Assembly (NCBI RefSeq): GCF_003999975.1
Contig: NZ_RJAC01000005.1
Location: 248,001 to 312,000, forward strand
Origin: Actinoplanes solisilvae
Lineage (GTDB): Bacteria; Actinomycetota; Actinomycetes; Mycobacteriales; Micromonosporaceae
Direction of reading: 5' to 3'
DNA: 64,000 bases
A program made the position numbers and the translations under genes. The notes beneath the pieces are model-generated. The model was not told the origin of the DNA and ran no database searches. It was given only the letters and a program-made list of their open reading frames with translations. Positions 23,233 to 32,003 of the stretch are shown here, piece by piece (the first letter of the stretch is position 1; every line of letters starts with the position of its first letter).

Positions 23233-23306
23233 TGCCCCCGGTGGGATTCGAACCCACACTGTATGGTGTTTGAGACCATTCTCTCTGCCGGTTGGAGTAC
23301 AGGGGC
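23233..23306 (-). tRNA. tRNA with anticodon CAA (Leu, UUG codon), short variable loop
   Basis: A 74-nt cloverleaf on the minus strand. The acceptor GCCCCTG pairs with CGGGGGC (one T-G), with discriminator A and no encoded CCA. U8, A14 and G18-G19 are present; anticodon stem ATGGT/ACCAT holds the loop CTCAAAC, so the anticodon is CAA. The T arm is GTGGG-TTCGAAT-CCCAC. The variable loop is only 5 nt (ACAGT), whereas tRNA-Leu is normally class II with a long variable arm. Confidence 0.9.
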
Positions 23307-23435
23307 CAGCTGGCCCATCCGATGCGAGTTGCTCCCGCCAGGATGAGCCACGCACAGCCTACCCACTAGGCTTAAGGCGGCGACACCCGCATACCGGGGT
23401 GTCGCGACTTCGGGAACGTTGGGGGTAGGGGTTCC

Positions 23436-24059
23436 GTGGCCGACTCGCAGGCTGGTGCCGAGCGCAAGCGGGTGTTGATCGCCGAGGATGAGGCGCTCAT
23501 TCGACTGGACCTGGCCGAGATGCTCGTCGAGGAGGGCTACGACGTCGTCGGTGAGGCGGGTGACGGCGAGACCGCCGTGCGCCTGGCCGAAGAGTTGCGG
23601 CCAGACCTCGTCATCCTCGACATCAAGATGCCGATCATGGACGGGCTGGCGGCCGCGGAGCGGATCGCCGGCGGCCGGATCGCGCCTGTCGTGATTCTGA
23701 CAGCGTTCAGTCAGCGTGATCTGGTGGAGCGGGCGCGCGCGGCTGGCGCGATGGCCTATCTGGTGAAGCCGTTCCAGAAGTCCGACCTGGTGCCGGCGGT
23801 CGAGATCGCCCTGTCGCGTTATTCGGAGATCGCCGCGCTCGAGTCCGAGGTCGCGGGTCTGAACGATCGGCTGGAGACGCGCAAGTCGGTTGAGCGGGCC
23901 AAGGGCGAGCTGATGACCAAGTATCAGATGACCGAGCCGCAGGCGTTCAAGTGGATTCAACGCACAGCGATGGATCACCGGATGACTATGCGTGAGGTCG
24001 CCGATCGGATCCTTGCGGAGGGTCAGGAGGCCGGCGGAGCCCAGCCCGCCACGAGTTGA
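23436..24059 (+). CDS. ANTAR-type response regulator (RNA-binding antiterminator)
   Basis: A CheY-like receiver (residues about 11-130) has the acidic pocket E17/D18, phospho-acceptor D62 in VILDIKMPIMDG, T in ILTAF and the lysine in VKPF. A coiled-coil linker (EIAALESEVAGLNDRLETRK) leads to an ANTAR domain (about 139-195) with AKGELMTKYQMTEPQAFKWIQRTAM, which binds twin-hexaloop RNA to prevent termination. The GTG start has AGGGG 5 nt before it. It lies just upstream of the amino-acid uptake operon, matching its usual actinobacterial neighbourhood. The partner kinase is not here. Confidence 0.93.
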   Translation: MADSQAGAERKRVLIAEDEALIRLDLAEMLVEEGYDVVGEAGDGETAVRLAEELRPDLVILDIKMPIMDGLAAAERIAGGRIAPVVILTAFSQRDLVERARAAGAMAYLVKPFQKSDLVPAVEIALSRYSEIAALESEVAGLNDRLETRKSVERAKGELMTKYQMTEPQAFKWIQRTAMDHRMTMREVADRILAEGQEAGGAQPATS

Positions 24060-24142
24060 TCTTTTCTGCCTCGGATGTAACACCACCTCTGGCCTGCGAG
24101 TCACCGGACGTAACGGTTCGGTGAAAGCCCGTGTGAAAGCTT

Positions 24143-24170
24143 TTGACGGGCGTCGAACCTGGGATAGCGT
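24143..24170 (+). promoter_or_regulatory. Promoter of the branched-chain amino-acid uptake operon
   Basis: TTGACG (24143-24148) and TAGCGT (24165-24170) are 16 bp apart, a good vegetative sigma pattern. It predicts a 5' leader of about 90 nt before the TTG of livK. Confidence 0.65.
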
Positions 24171-24267
24171 CCCGCCCCATAACGGGGCACGGGTGGCCGC
24201 GGCGCAGGCAAGTGCCAATCGGTCGGCAGTGGCTCGGTGGGTTCGGGTATGGAGGAGGGTTCCAACC

Positions 24268-25434
24268 TTGAGGCAGGTTCTCGCACGAGCCATCGGCGGA
24301 GTGGCCATTATCGGGCTTCTCGCCGGTGCCGCTGCTTGTAACAGTGGATCGAGCAGCGACGATACCGCGAGCGAAGGGAACTGCGGCTACAAGCTGGCGT
24401 TCTTCGGCGCTCTGACCGGCTCGGCCGCCAACCTCGGTGTCAACATCGAGCAGGGCTTCGAGCTGGCCGTCGAGCAGTACAACAAGGCCAAGGGTTCCGA
24501 GTGCATCACGGTCGCGAAGTTCGACTCGCAGGGTGAGGCCTCGGTCGCCCCTGGTGTCGCTCGCAGCCTGGTGGCGGACAAGAAGATCATCGGTATCGTC
24601 GGCCCGCCGTTCTCGGGCGAGTCCGAGGCTGCTGACCCGATCTTCGAGGCGGCCGGCATTCCGACCATCACGCCGTCGGCGACGCGGACGTCGCTGTCGT
24701 CGAAGGGCTGGAAGGTCTTCCACCGCGCGGTCGCGAACGACGACGCGCAGGGCCCGGCGGCCGCGGCTTACATCAAGGACAATCTGAAGGCTCAGAAGGT
24801 CTTCGTGGCGGACGACCAGTCGGCGTACGGTGCCGGTCTGGCTGACGTCGTGAAGTCGAAGCTGGGTGCGCTGGTTGTCGCCACGGACAAGACCGAGGGT
24901 GACGGCAAGCAGGCCGACTTCTCGGCTCTGGTGCAGAAGGTGCAGTCGAGCGGGGCCACGGCGCTGTTCTACGGCGGCTACTACACGAACGCCGGCATCA
25001 TCCGTAAGCAGCTCACGGCGGCGGGCTGGAAGGGCACGCTGCTGGGCGGCGACGGCATGAAGGACCCGGGCCTGTCGAAGGCTTCGGGTGTCGCAGCCGC
25101 GGTCGGCACGGTCGTGACCTGCCCCTGTTCTCCGCCGGAGGCCGCGGGTGGCACGTTCGTCAACGACTACAAGGCGAAGTGGAACCAGGACGCGGGTACG
25201 TACTCGGACGTCGCGTTCGACGCCGCGAACATCTTCCTTCAGGGCATCGACGCCGGTAACACGACGACGACGAAGCTGAACGACTACCTGAAGACCGTGA
25301 ACTACAAGGGCATCGCGAACACCTACAAGTTCACCGAGACCGGTGAGCTGGACCCGAGCTTCATCAAGGTCTGGGCGTTCAAGTTCGACAGCTCTGGCGA
25401 CGCGAAGGCCGACGTGGAGATCAAGACCTCCTGA
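24268..25434 (+). CDS. livK: Branched-chain amino-acid ABC transporter, substrate-binding lipoprotein
   Basis: Periplasmic-type binding protein (peripla_BP_6 fold) tethered by lipid to the outer face of the membrane. The TTG start is chosen because GGAGGAGGG ends 8 nt before it and a signal peptide follows directly (MRQVLARAIGGVAIIGLLAG); the frame is open further upstream without support. The lipobox is AGAAAC, slightly off consensus with Ala at -3. Ligand-site segments include FGALTGSAANLG, IIGIVGPPFSGES and PTITPSATRT. Product 388 aa. A strong hairpin downstream may raise its level over the permeases. Confidence 0.92.
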   Translation: MRQVLARAIGGVAIIGLLAGAAACNSGSSSDDTASEGNCGYKLAFFGALTGSAANLGVNIEQGFELAVEQYNKAKGSECITVAKFDSQGEASVAPGVARSLVADKKIIGIVGPPFSGESEAADPIFEAAGIPTITPSATRTSLSSKGWKVFHRAVANDDAQGPAAAAYIKDNLKAQKVFVADDQSAYGAGLADVVKSKLGALVVATDKTEGDGKQADFSALVQKVQSSGATALFYGGYYTNAGIIRKQLTAAGWKGTLLGGDGMKDPGLSKASGVAAAVGTVVTCPCSPPEAAGGTFVNDYKAKWNQDAGTYSDVAFDAANIFLQGIDAGNTTTTKLNDYLKTVNYKGIANTYKFTETGELDPSFIKVWAFKFDSSGDAKADVEIKTS

Positions 25435-25463
25435 TCGGTCAGCACTAACTTTCTGTGGTGGGC

Positions 25464-25492
25464 GGTGCGGCCGGATGATCTCCGGCCGCACC
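25464..25492 (+). terminator. 12-bp perfect hairpin between livK and livH
   Basis: Arms GGTGCGGCCGGA and TCCGGCCGCACC surround TGATC, and GTTTT follows 10 nt later. It is a partial terminator or 3' stabiliser in the middle of the operon. Confidence 0.75.
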
Positions 25493-25517
25493 GGCCTCGT
25501 CGTTTTGGAGCCCCTCT

Positions 25518-26468
25518 GTGGATTTTTCCGGTCTGATCAATGATTTCGGGCCGCTCACCGTCACGGGTCTGGCTCAGGGCGCGATCATCGCGTTGTTCGC
25601 CCTGGGCTACACGTTGGTCTACGGTGTGCTGCGGCTCATCAACTTTGCGCACTCCGAGGTGTTTCTCCTCGGCACATATGCCTGCTTGATCGTCTGGGGC
25701 TGGTTCGGTCTCGACCAGAACTCGGCGCCGCCGTCGGTCGGCGGGATGCTGCTTTACATGGCTGTCGGTCTGCTCGCGGCCATCCTTGTCTCGGGTCTGG
25801 CCGCTTTGACGGTCGAGGTGATCGCCTATAGGCCGCTGCGCCGGCGTAACGCGCCGCCGCTGGCCTTCCTGATCACCGCGATCGGTGCTTCGCTGTTCAT
25901 CTCGGAGCTGGTCGGTGTGGCGACGCACCGCAACCAGAAAGGCGTTCCGCCGATCATCCTGGCGAAGCCGGTCGTCACGATCGGCGACACCACGATCACG
26001 AACCTGCAGATCCTCATCATCGTGCTGGCGCTGGTGATGATGTTCGCGCTGGATCGTTTCATCAACGGTTCGCGTCTGGGCCGGGGTATCCGCGCGGTGG
26101 CGCAGAACCCGGACTCGGCGGCGCTGATGGGTGTCAACAAGTCGCGGGTGATCGCGCTGGTCTTCCTGCTGGGTGGCCTGATGGCGGGTATCGCGGCGGT
26201 CATGTACGACTTGAAGATCGGTGTGACGCGGTACGACGCGGGCTTCCTGCTCGGCATCGACGCGTTCACGGCGGCGGTGCTGGGTGGCATCGGTAACCTG
26301 CGCGGCGCCCTGCTGGGTGGTTTGCTGCTGGGTGTACTGCAGAACTACGCGGCGGGCCTGTTCGGTTCGCAGTGGCTGCACGCGGCGTCGTTCGTGCTGC
26401 TCGTGGTCATCCTGCTGTTCCGTCCCACCGGCCTGCTGGGTGAGTCGCTGGGAAGGGCAAGAGCATGA
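25518..26468 (+). CDS. livH: Branched-chain amino-acid ABC transporter permease LivH
   Basis: One of the two membrane subunits. About eight membrane spans are visible in 316 residues, with GYTLVYGVLRLINFAHSE near the N-terminus and the GRGIRAVAQNPDSAALMGVN loop that docks the ATPases, followed by AAVLGGIGNLRGALLGGLLLG, all typical of LivH. The GTG start comes after the intercistronic hairpin. Its TGA overlaps the ATG of livM. Confidence 0.95.
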   Translation: MDFSGLINDFGPLTVTGLAQGAIIALFALGYTLVYGVLRLINFAHSEVFLLGTYACLIVWGWFGLDQNSAPPSVGGMLLYMAVGLLAAILVSGLAALTVEVIAYRPLRRRNAPPLAFLITAIGASLFISELVGVATHRNQKGVPPIILAKPVVTIGDTTITNLQILIIVLALVMMFALDRFINGSRLGRGIRAVAQNPDSAALMGVNKSRVIALVFLLGGLMAGIAAVMYDLKIGVTRYDAGFLLGIDAFTAAVLGGIGNLRGALLGGLLLGVLQNYAAGLFGSQWLHAASFVLLVVILLFRPTGLLGESLGRARA

Positions 26469-27574
26469 GCGAGACTGCTTCTTCTTTCCGTGAGAACGGT
26501 GGGGTGCGGGGCTGGCTGGGCCGGCAGCCGATCTGGGTTCGCTGGCTGCTGATCCTGGCCGGGACCGTGGCGGCCTTCCTGTTGCCGTACGCGGAGCATG
26601 TGCCCTTGATCGGGCCGCAGATCGTCACCGAGGGCGTCGACTGGTCGAGCGCGCTGTTCGAAATTTCCTACTACGTGTTGCTGGCGCTGGGCCTGAACGT
26701 GGTGGTCGGTTACGCCGGCCTGCTCGACCTGGGCTATGTCGGCTTCTTTGCCGTCGGCGCCTACGGGACGGCCCTGCTGACCTCGCCCGATTCGATCCTT
26801 TACGAGGACACGGGCTGGAAGTGGCTGATGGCGGTGCCGGTGGCGCTGGCGCTGACCATGGTCGCGGGTGTGCTGCTGGGCTGGCCGACGCTGCGGTTGC
26901 GCGGTGACTATCTGGCCATCGTGACGCTGGGCTTCGCCGAGATCATCCGGATCGTGGCCACGTCGACGACGACGCTGCGCGGTGACCGTGGCTTCGCGAG
27001 CATCCCGCATCCGCCCGGCAGCTGGGGCGGGGAGCCGATCTTCGGCGTGACCGACGCGATCCCGTACTTCTGGCTGGGTCTGGTCATCATCATCCTGGTC
27101 ATTCTCGGAGTGCGGAACCTGGACCGCAGCCGGGTGGGCCGGTCGTGGCTGGCGATCCGGGAGGACGAGGAAGCCGCCGAGGTCATGGGCGTGCGGACCT
27201 TCAAGTACAAGCTGTGGGCGTTCGCGATCGGCGCGTTCATCGGCGGTCTCGGTGGTGTGCTGTTCGCCGGTGAGCAGAGCTTCATCAACTCGCAGACGTT
27301 CGTGCTCCAGTTCTCGATCCTGGTGCTGGCCGGTGTGGTCATGGGCGGTTCCGGCAACATGGCCGGGGCGATCCTGGGTGGCGTGCTGATCTCGTACATC
27401 CCCAACCGTCTGCGGGGTCTGTCGGTGGGTGACACCGACCTGTACGAGTACCGGTTCGCGCTGTTCGGGCTGGCGATCATCGTGATCATGGTGCTGCGTC
27501 CGCAGGGTCTCATCCCCAGCCGTCGCCGGGCGATGGAGCTGAAGGATCGCGAGAAGGAGGTGGCTCCGCAGTGA
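26465..27574 (+). CDS. livM: Branched-chain amino-acid ABC transporter permease LivM
   Basis: Second membrane subunit, 369 residues, with around nine to ten spans. LNVVVGYAGLLDLGYVGFFA near the middle and the docking loop SWLAIREDEEAAEVMGV are family signatures, as is GGSGNMAGAILGG. The ATG overlaps the livH stop (ATGA). A Shine-Dalgarno AAGGAGG inside its last codons (27555-27561) points to a further start at 27571. Confidence 0.95.
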   Translation: MSETASSFRENGGVRGWLGRQPIWVRWLLILAGTVAAFLLPYAEHVPLIGPQIVTEGVDWSSALFEISYYVLLALGLNVVVGYAGLLDLGYVGFFAVGAYGTALLTSPDSILYEDTGWKWLMAVPVALALTMVAGVLLGWPTLRLRGDYLAIVTLGFAEIIRIVATSTTTLRGDRGFASIPHPPGSWGGEPIFGVTDAIPYFWLGLVIIILVILGVRNLDRSRVGRSWLAIREDEEAAEVMGVRTFKYKLWAFAIGAFIGGLGGVLFAGEQSFINSQTFVLQFSILVLAGVVMGGSGNMAGAILGGVLISYIPNRLRGLSVGDTDLYEYRFALFGLAIIVIMVLRPQGLIPSRRRAMELKDREKEVAPQ

Positions 27575-27648
27575 TTGAGCGAAGCGAAGGCACCATTGAG
27601 CTCAGCTGGACTCATGACATCCCGGAGCGAAGCGGAGGGATGGCATGA
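27571..27648 (+). CDS. Candidate 25-residue coupling peptide between livM and livG
   Basis: A GTG at 27571 overlaps the livM stop (GTGA) and the frame ends in a TGA at 27646 that overlaps the ATG of livG (ATGA). AAGGAGG lies 9 nt upstream of the GTG. The product would read [13 protein letters not shown], then [12 protein letters not shown]. The fit at both ends is exact, so translation would hand ribosomes from livM to livG. No known function; it may be only a coupling device. The two GAGCGAAGCG(A/G)AGG stretches in it resemble intergenic repeats. Confidence 0.45.
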   Translation: MIERSEGTIELSWTHDIPERSGGMA

Positions 27649-28538
27649 GCGAGCCGCACCAGGAAACTCCCGAAGAGCTTGACCGGGAGAACGCCCGGCC
27701 GGTTGACCGGCCCGCTCCGACGGGTGGCCGGACTGCCGAGCCGCCGGCGGAGACCGTACGGGATGAGGATGTTCTTCTCGAGGTCGACCATGTGACGCTG
27801 CGTTTCGGCGGTGTCGTGGCGCTCAACGACGTCAGCTTCTCGCTGCGCAAGGGCGAGATCTTCGGCCTGATCGGGCCGAACGGCGCGGGCAAGACCACCT
27901 GCTTCAACGCGATGACCGGCGTCTACCGTCCGACCGAGGGCGGCATCCGGTTCCAGGGCGAGTCGATCGTCGGCAAGAAGAAGCACGAGATCACCCGGGG
28001 CGGCATCGCCCGTACGTTCCAGAACGTGCGGCTGTTCCCCGAGATGACCGCGCTGGAGAACGTCATGGTGGGCGCGGACGCGCACCACAAGACGAGCGTG
28101 ATCAGCGCGTTGTTCCGCCTGCCGCGGTTCTGGCGGGAGGAGAGGTCGGGCCGGGCACGTTCGCTCGAGCTGCTGCGTTTCGTGGGCATCGCGCACCGGG
28201 CCGGCGATGTGAGCCGCAACCTCTCGTATGGTGAGCAGCGCCGCCTGGAGATCGCGCGGGCGCTGGCCACGAACCCGACCCTGCTCTGCCTGGACGAGCC
28301 GGCCGCCGGCTTCAACCCGGCCGAGAAGGTGGAGCTGCTCCAGCTCATCCGCAAGATCCGTGACACCGGGGTGACGGTGCTGCTGATCGAGCACGACATG
28401 CGCCTGGTCATGGGCGTCACCGACCGGATCGTCGTGCTGGAGTTCGGCAAGAAGATCGCCGAGGGTACGCCCGCGCAGGTGCGGGACAACCCGGCGGTCA
28501 TCGCCGCCTATCTGGGGGTGCCCACCGATGCTGCTTGA
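27645..28538 (+). CDS. livG: Branched-chain amino-acid ABC transporter ATPase LivG
   Basis: Cytoplasmic ATPase that drives uptake. Walker [10 protein letters not shown] is near residue 75, the signature [15 protein letters not shown] near 191, Walker B LLCLDEP near 215, and the switch His in LIEHDM. About 40 extra hydrophilic residues precede the ABC fold, which is longer than usual. GGAGGG lies 5 nt before the ATG. The end overlaps livF by 11 bp. Confidence 0.95.
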   Translation: MSEPHQETPEELDRENARPVDRPAPTGGRTAEPPAETVRDEDVLLEVDHVTLRFGGVVALNDVSFSLRKGEIFGLIGPNGAGKTTCFNAMTGVYRPTEGGIRFQGESIVGKKKHEITRGGIARTFQNVRLFPEMTALENVMVGADAHHKTSVISALFRLPRFWREERSGRARSLELLRFVGIAHRAGDVSRNLSYGEQRRLEIARALATNPTLLCLDEPAAGFNPAEKVELLQLIRKIRDTGVTVLLIEHDMRLVMGVTDRIVVLEFGKKIAEGTPAQVRDNPAVIAAYLGVPTDAA

Positions 28539-29238
28539 GATCGACAACGTGACGCTGGCGTACGGGCGCATCCAGGCCCTGCACGGCATCAGCCTCAACG
28601 TCGGCGAGGGCGAGGTCGTGGCGCTGATCGGCGCGAACGGCGCCGGCAAGTCGACCACGATGCGGGCCGTCTCGGGTCTGCGTCCGGTGTCGCAGGGCAC
28701 GATCCGTTTCGACGGTGAGGACATCACCAAGATGCGGGCCGACCTGCGGGTCGTACGCGGGGTCTCGCAGTCGCCGGAGGGCCGGGGCATCTTCCCCGGC
28801 ATGACGGTGCGCGAGAATCTGGAGATGGGCGCCTACACGCGGCGTAACCGGGCCGAGATCGACGAGGATCTCAACCGGGCGTTCACGCTGTTCCCGCGTC
28901 TGAAGGAGCGGGAGAAGCAGGCCGGTGGCACGCTGTCCGGCGGTGAGCAGCAGATGCTGGCGGTGGGCCGGGCCCTGATGAGCCGGCCGAAGCTGCTGCT
29001 GCTCGACGAGCCGTCCATGGGTCTCGCGCCGATGCTGATCCAGCAGATCTTCGACATCATCGTGGAGATCAACCAGCAGGGTACGACGGTGCTGCTGGTC
29101 GAGCAGAACGCTCAGCAGGCCTTGTCCAGGGCGCACCGCGCGTACGTTCTGGAGACCGGGCGGATCGTCAAGGAGGGCACCGGCGCCGAGCTCCTGAACG
29201 ATCCGGCGGTCAAGGACGCCTACCTCGGCGTCGCGTAA
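28528..29238 (+). CDS. livF: Branched-chain amino-acid ABC transporter ATPase LivF
   Basis: Second ATPase subunit, 236 residues. Walker A GANGAGKST (about 35-43), Q-loop in VSQSPEGRGIFPGMTV, signature LSGGEQQMLAVGRAL, Walker B LLLLDEP and the LLVEQNAQQAL switch are all present, the last typical of LivF. It begins inside livG. Only 26 bp separate it from the next binding-protein gene, so the two transporter sets may be co-transcribed. Confidence 0.95.
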   Translation: MLLEIDNVTLAYGRIQALHGISLNVGEGEVVALIGANGAGKSTTMRAVSGLRPVSQGTIRFDGEDITKMRADLRVVRGVSQSPEGRGIFPGMTVRENLEMGAYTRRNRAEIDEDLNRAFTLFPRLKEREKQAGGTLSGGEQQMLAVGRALMSRPKLLLLDEPSMGLAPMLIQQIFDIIVEINQQGTTVLLVEQNAQQALSRAHRAYVLETGRIVKEGTGAELLNDPAVKDAYLGVA

Positions 29239-29264
29239 CACCTTTCGACCACCTAGGAGTCACC

Positions 29265-30170
29265 ATGTTCCGCACCAATAACGGCCGCCGGGCGATCCTC
29301 GGCCTGGCCGCCGCGGCGGCGCTGACGTTGTCGATGGCCGCCTGCGGCTCCGAGTCGGAGGACCCGGCCACGGGCGGCGGTCCGGCGCCCAGCGCCTCCG
29401 CCGACTCGTCGCTGGCCGACAAGGTCCCGGCCGACATCAAGGCCGCGGGCAAGCTCACCATCGGAACCGACTCGTCGTACGCGCCGAACGAGTTCCTCGA
29501 CAGCGACGGCAAGACCGTCGTCGGCTTCGACGTCGACCTGTTCAACGCGGTCGCGCAGAAGCTGAACCTGAAGACCGAGTGGACCTCGGCCACGTTCGAC
29601 AGCATCATCCCGGGCGTGAGCAGCGACAAGTACAACGTCGGTGTCTCTTCGTTCACGATCAACGCGGACCGGCTCAAGGAGGTCAACATGATCTCCTACT
29701 TCTCGGCCGGCACGCAGTGGGCGGCCGCGACCGGCGCCACGATCAACCCGGACGACGCCTGCGGCAAGAAGATCGCCGTGCAGACCGCCACCGTTCAGGT
29801 GGAGGACCTGCAGGCCCGGTCGAAGAAGTGCACCGACGGTGGCAAGAAGGCCATCACGATCGACCAGTACCAGAAGCAGTCGGACGCCACGAACGCCGTG
29901 GTGACCGGCAAGGACGAGGCCATGCTGGCCGACTCGCCGATCGTGGCGTACGCGGTGAAGCAGACCAGCGGCAAGCTCGCCCTGGTCGGCGACATCTACG
30001 ACTCGGCCCCGTACGGCTACGTCGTCGCCAAGGACCAGACCGAGTTCGCGGGCGTGCTCAGCGAGGCTGTGCAGGCGCTGATCACGGACGGTACGTACAA
30101 GCAGATCCTCGACAAGTGGGGCGTCACGGCGGGTGCCGTCACCACTGCCGCGGTGAACCCTTCGGTCTGA
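29265..30170 (+). CDS. Polar amino-acid ABC transporter, substrate-binding lipoprotein
   Basis: SBP_bac_3-type protein, 301 residues. It has a signal peptide with lipobox LSMAAC, a Ser/Ala/Pro linker, then KLTIGTDSSYAPNEF, VGFDVDLFNAVAQKL and SSFTINADRLKEVN, the usual ligand-site landmarks of glutamate/glutamine/histidine binding proteins. The exact ligand cannot be read. AGGAG lies 6 nt before the ATG. It leads a three-gene uptake unit. Confidence 0.9.
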   Translation: MFRTNNGRRAILGLAAAAALTLSMAACGSESEDPATGGGPAPSASADSSLADKVPADIKAAGKLTIGTDSSYAPNEFLDSDGKTVVGFDVDLFNAVAQKLNLKTEWTSATFDSIIPGVSSDKYNVGVSSFTINADRLKEVNMISYFSAGTQWAAATGATINPDDACGKKIAVQTATVQVEDLQARSKKCTDGGKKAITIDQYQKQSDATNAVVTGKDEAMLADSPIVAYAVKQTSGKLALVGDIYDSAPYGYVVAKDQTEFAGVLSEAVQALITDGTYKQILDKWGVTAGAVTTAAVNPSV

Positions 30171-30178
30171 TCCGCTAA

Positions 30179-31183
30179 ATGAGCGACCAGACAACCTCCG
30201 AGCGGGCACGGCCTGAAGCGATCAAGGCCGTGCCCGTCCGGCACCCCTGGCGCTGGGTGTCGATCGCGGTCATCGCGGTGCTCGCCGCCATGTTCCTGCA
30301 CCTGCTGCTGACCAACGACAACTTCCGCTGGTCGTTCATCTTCCTGGAGTACCAGGAGGGCAAGCGCGGGGTCATGTTCACCGAGCCGGTGCTGCAGGGC
30401 CTGCGGGGCACGATCCTGCTGACCATCACGGCGATGGCGATCGGTATCGGGCTCGGTGTGATCCTCGCGGTCATGCGGCTGTCGCCGAACAAGATCCTGT
30501 CGTCGGTGGCCTTCATCTACACCTGGTTCTTCCGGGCCGCGCCCCGCCTGATCCTGGCGATCCTGTTCGGCAACCTGAACATCCTGTGGAGCCGCATCGG
30601 GTTCGGCCTGCCGTTCGACAAGCAGATCGGCCAGTTGTTCGGCATCGACAACTTCAACGGCCAGTTCTACGGCATCCGCGCCGTCGACCTGCTCGCCGGG
30701 TTCGTGGCCGGCATGCTGGCGCTGGGCCTGTCCGAGGCGGCCTACATGGCCGAGATCGTGCGGGCCGGCCTGCAGTCGGTCGACGAGGGCCAGACCGAGG
30801 CGGCCGTCGCGCTGGGCATGTCGCGCTTCCAGGTGCTGCGCCGCATCGTGCTGCCGCAGGCGATGCGGGTGATCGTGCCGCCGACCGGTAACGAGACCAT
30901 CGCCATGGTCAAGGACACGTCCCTGGTGGCGTACGTGCCGGTCACCGGCGAACTCTGGTTCCAGTTGCAGCAGGTCTCCGCGCGTACGTTCATCGTGTTC
31001 CCGGTTTTGGTGGCCGCGCTGATCTGGTACCTGATCCTGTGCACGATCCTGATGATCGGCCAGTATTTCCTGGAGCGGCACTACGGCAAGGGGTACGGCG
31101 CGGTCGGCAAGGCCAAGCAACGTCTGCGCGACATCGAGGTCGAGCAGGGCGGCCGCATCACGAAGACCGCGGAGGGATCATGA
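30179..31183 (+). CDS. Polar amino-acid ABC transporter permease
   Basis: HisM/GlnP-type permease with a hydrophilic N-terminus, at least five membrane spans, [14 protein letters not shown], and the EAA docking loop [20 protein letters not shown]. At 334 residues it is longer than the usual 220-250; the extra length includes a periplasmic insert around residues 55-70 and a cytoplasmic C-terminal tail. A single permease implies a homodimer. Its TGA overlaps the ATG of the ATPase gene (ATGA). Confidence 0.92.
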   Translation: MSDQTTSERARPEAIKAVPVRHPWRWVSIAVIAVLAAMFLHLLLTNDNFRWSFIFLEYQEGKRGVMFTEPVLQGLRGTILLTITAMAIGIGLGVILAVMRLSPNKILSSVAFIYTWFFRAAPRLILAILFGNLNILWSRIGFGLPFDKQIGQLFGIDNFNGQFYGIRAVDLLAGFVAGMLALGLSEAAYMAEIVRAGLQSVDEGQTEAAVALGMSRFQVLRRIVLPQAMRVIVPPTGNETIAMVKDTSLVAYVPVTGELWFQLQQVSARTFIVFPVLVAALIWYLILCTILMIGQYFLERHYGKGYGAVGKAKQRLRDIEVEQGGRITKTAEGS

Positions 31184-31950
31184 CGGACGCCGCCGAGATG
31201 GTGCGCGCCGACAACGTGCACAAGTCGTTCGGGTCGCTCGAGGTGCTCAAGGGCATCGACCTGGTCGTCAAGCCGGGTGAGGTGTGCTGCGTGCTGGGCC
31301 CGTCGGGTTCCGGCAAGTCGACGTTCCTGCGCTGCATCAACCACCTCGAGAAGATCAACGCCGGTCGCATCTTCGTGGACGGCGACCTGGTCGGCTACCG
31401 CCAGCGCGGCGACAAGCTGCACGAGCTCAGCGAGAAGGACGTGGCCCGCCAGCGCCAGTCGATCGGCATGGTGTTCCAGCGGTTCAACCTCTTCCCGCAC
31501 ATGACGGTCCTCGAGAACGTCATGGAGGCTCCGTGCAAGGTCAAGAGAGAGCCCAAGGCCGAGGTACGTGACCGCGCGAACGCCCTGCTCGAAAGGGTGG
31601 GACTGGGCGAGAAGGTCGGCAGCTATCCCGGTCAGCTCTCCGGTGGGCAGCAGCAGCGGGTGGCGATCGCCCGGGCCCTGGCCATGCGGCCCAAGCTGAT
31701 GCTGTTCGACGAGCCGACCAGCGCGCTCGACCCCGAGCTGGTCGGTGAGGTCCTGGACGTGATGAAGGGCCTCGCCCAGGACGGCATGACCATGATCGTG
31801 GTGACCCACGAGATCGGCTTCGCCCGCGAGGTCGGCGACAAGCTGATCTTCATGGACGGCGGGGTCGTCGTCGAGCAGGGGGCACCGCGCGAGGTCATCG
31901 CAAACCCGCAGCATGAGCGAACCAGGGCATTCCTGAGCAAGGTGCTTTAA
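31180..31950 (+). CDS. Polar amino-acid ABC transporter ATPase
   Basis: GlnQ/HisP-type ATPase, 256 residues, with Walker [11 protein letters not shown]-loop [18 protein letters not shown], signature [15 protein letters not shown], Walker [15 protein letters not shown] and switch [12 protein letters not shown]. The ATG at 31180, in the ATGA overlap with the permease stop and preceded by GGAGGG, is chosen over a longer open frame from 31039 that overlaps the permease. It completes the second uptake system. Confidence 0.95.
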   Translation: MTDAAEMVRADNVHKSFGSLEVLKGIDLVVKPGEVCCVLGPSGSGKSTFLRCINHLEKINAGRIFVDGDLVGYRQRGDKLHELSEKDVARQRQSIGMVFQRFNLFPHMTVLENVMEAPCKVKREPKAEVRDRANALLERVGLGEKVGSYPGQLSGGQQQRVAIARALAMRPKLMLFDEPTSALDPELVGEVLDVMKGLAQDGMTMIVVTHEIGFAREVGDKLIFMDGGVVVEQGAPREVIANPQHERTRAFLSKVL

Positions 31951-31989
31951 GCAGGCGGGGCGGTCCGGCTTCGTGTCACACCCCACGAC

Positions 31990-31995
31990 TAGAGT
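31990..31995 (+). promoter_or_regulatory. -10 box of polA (leaderless start)
   Basis: TAGAGT lies 8 nt before the GTG of polA, which lacks a Shine-Dalgarno. No clear -35 is seen. Confidence 0.5.
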
Positions 31996-32003
31996 TCCTA
32001 GAC

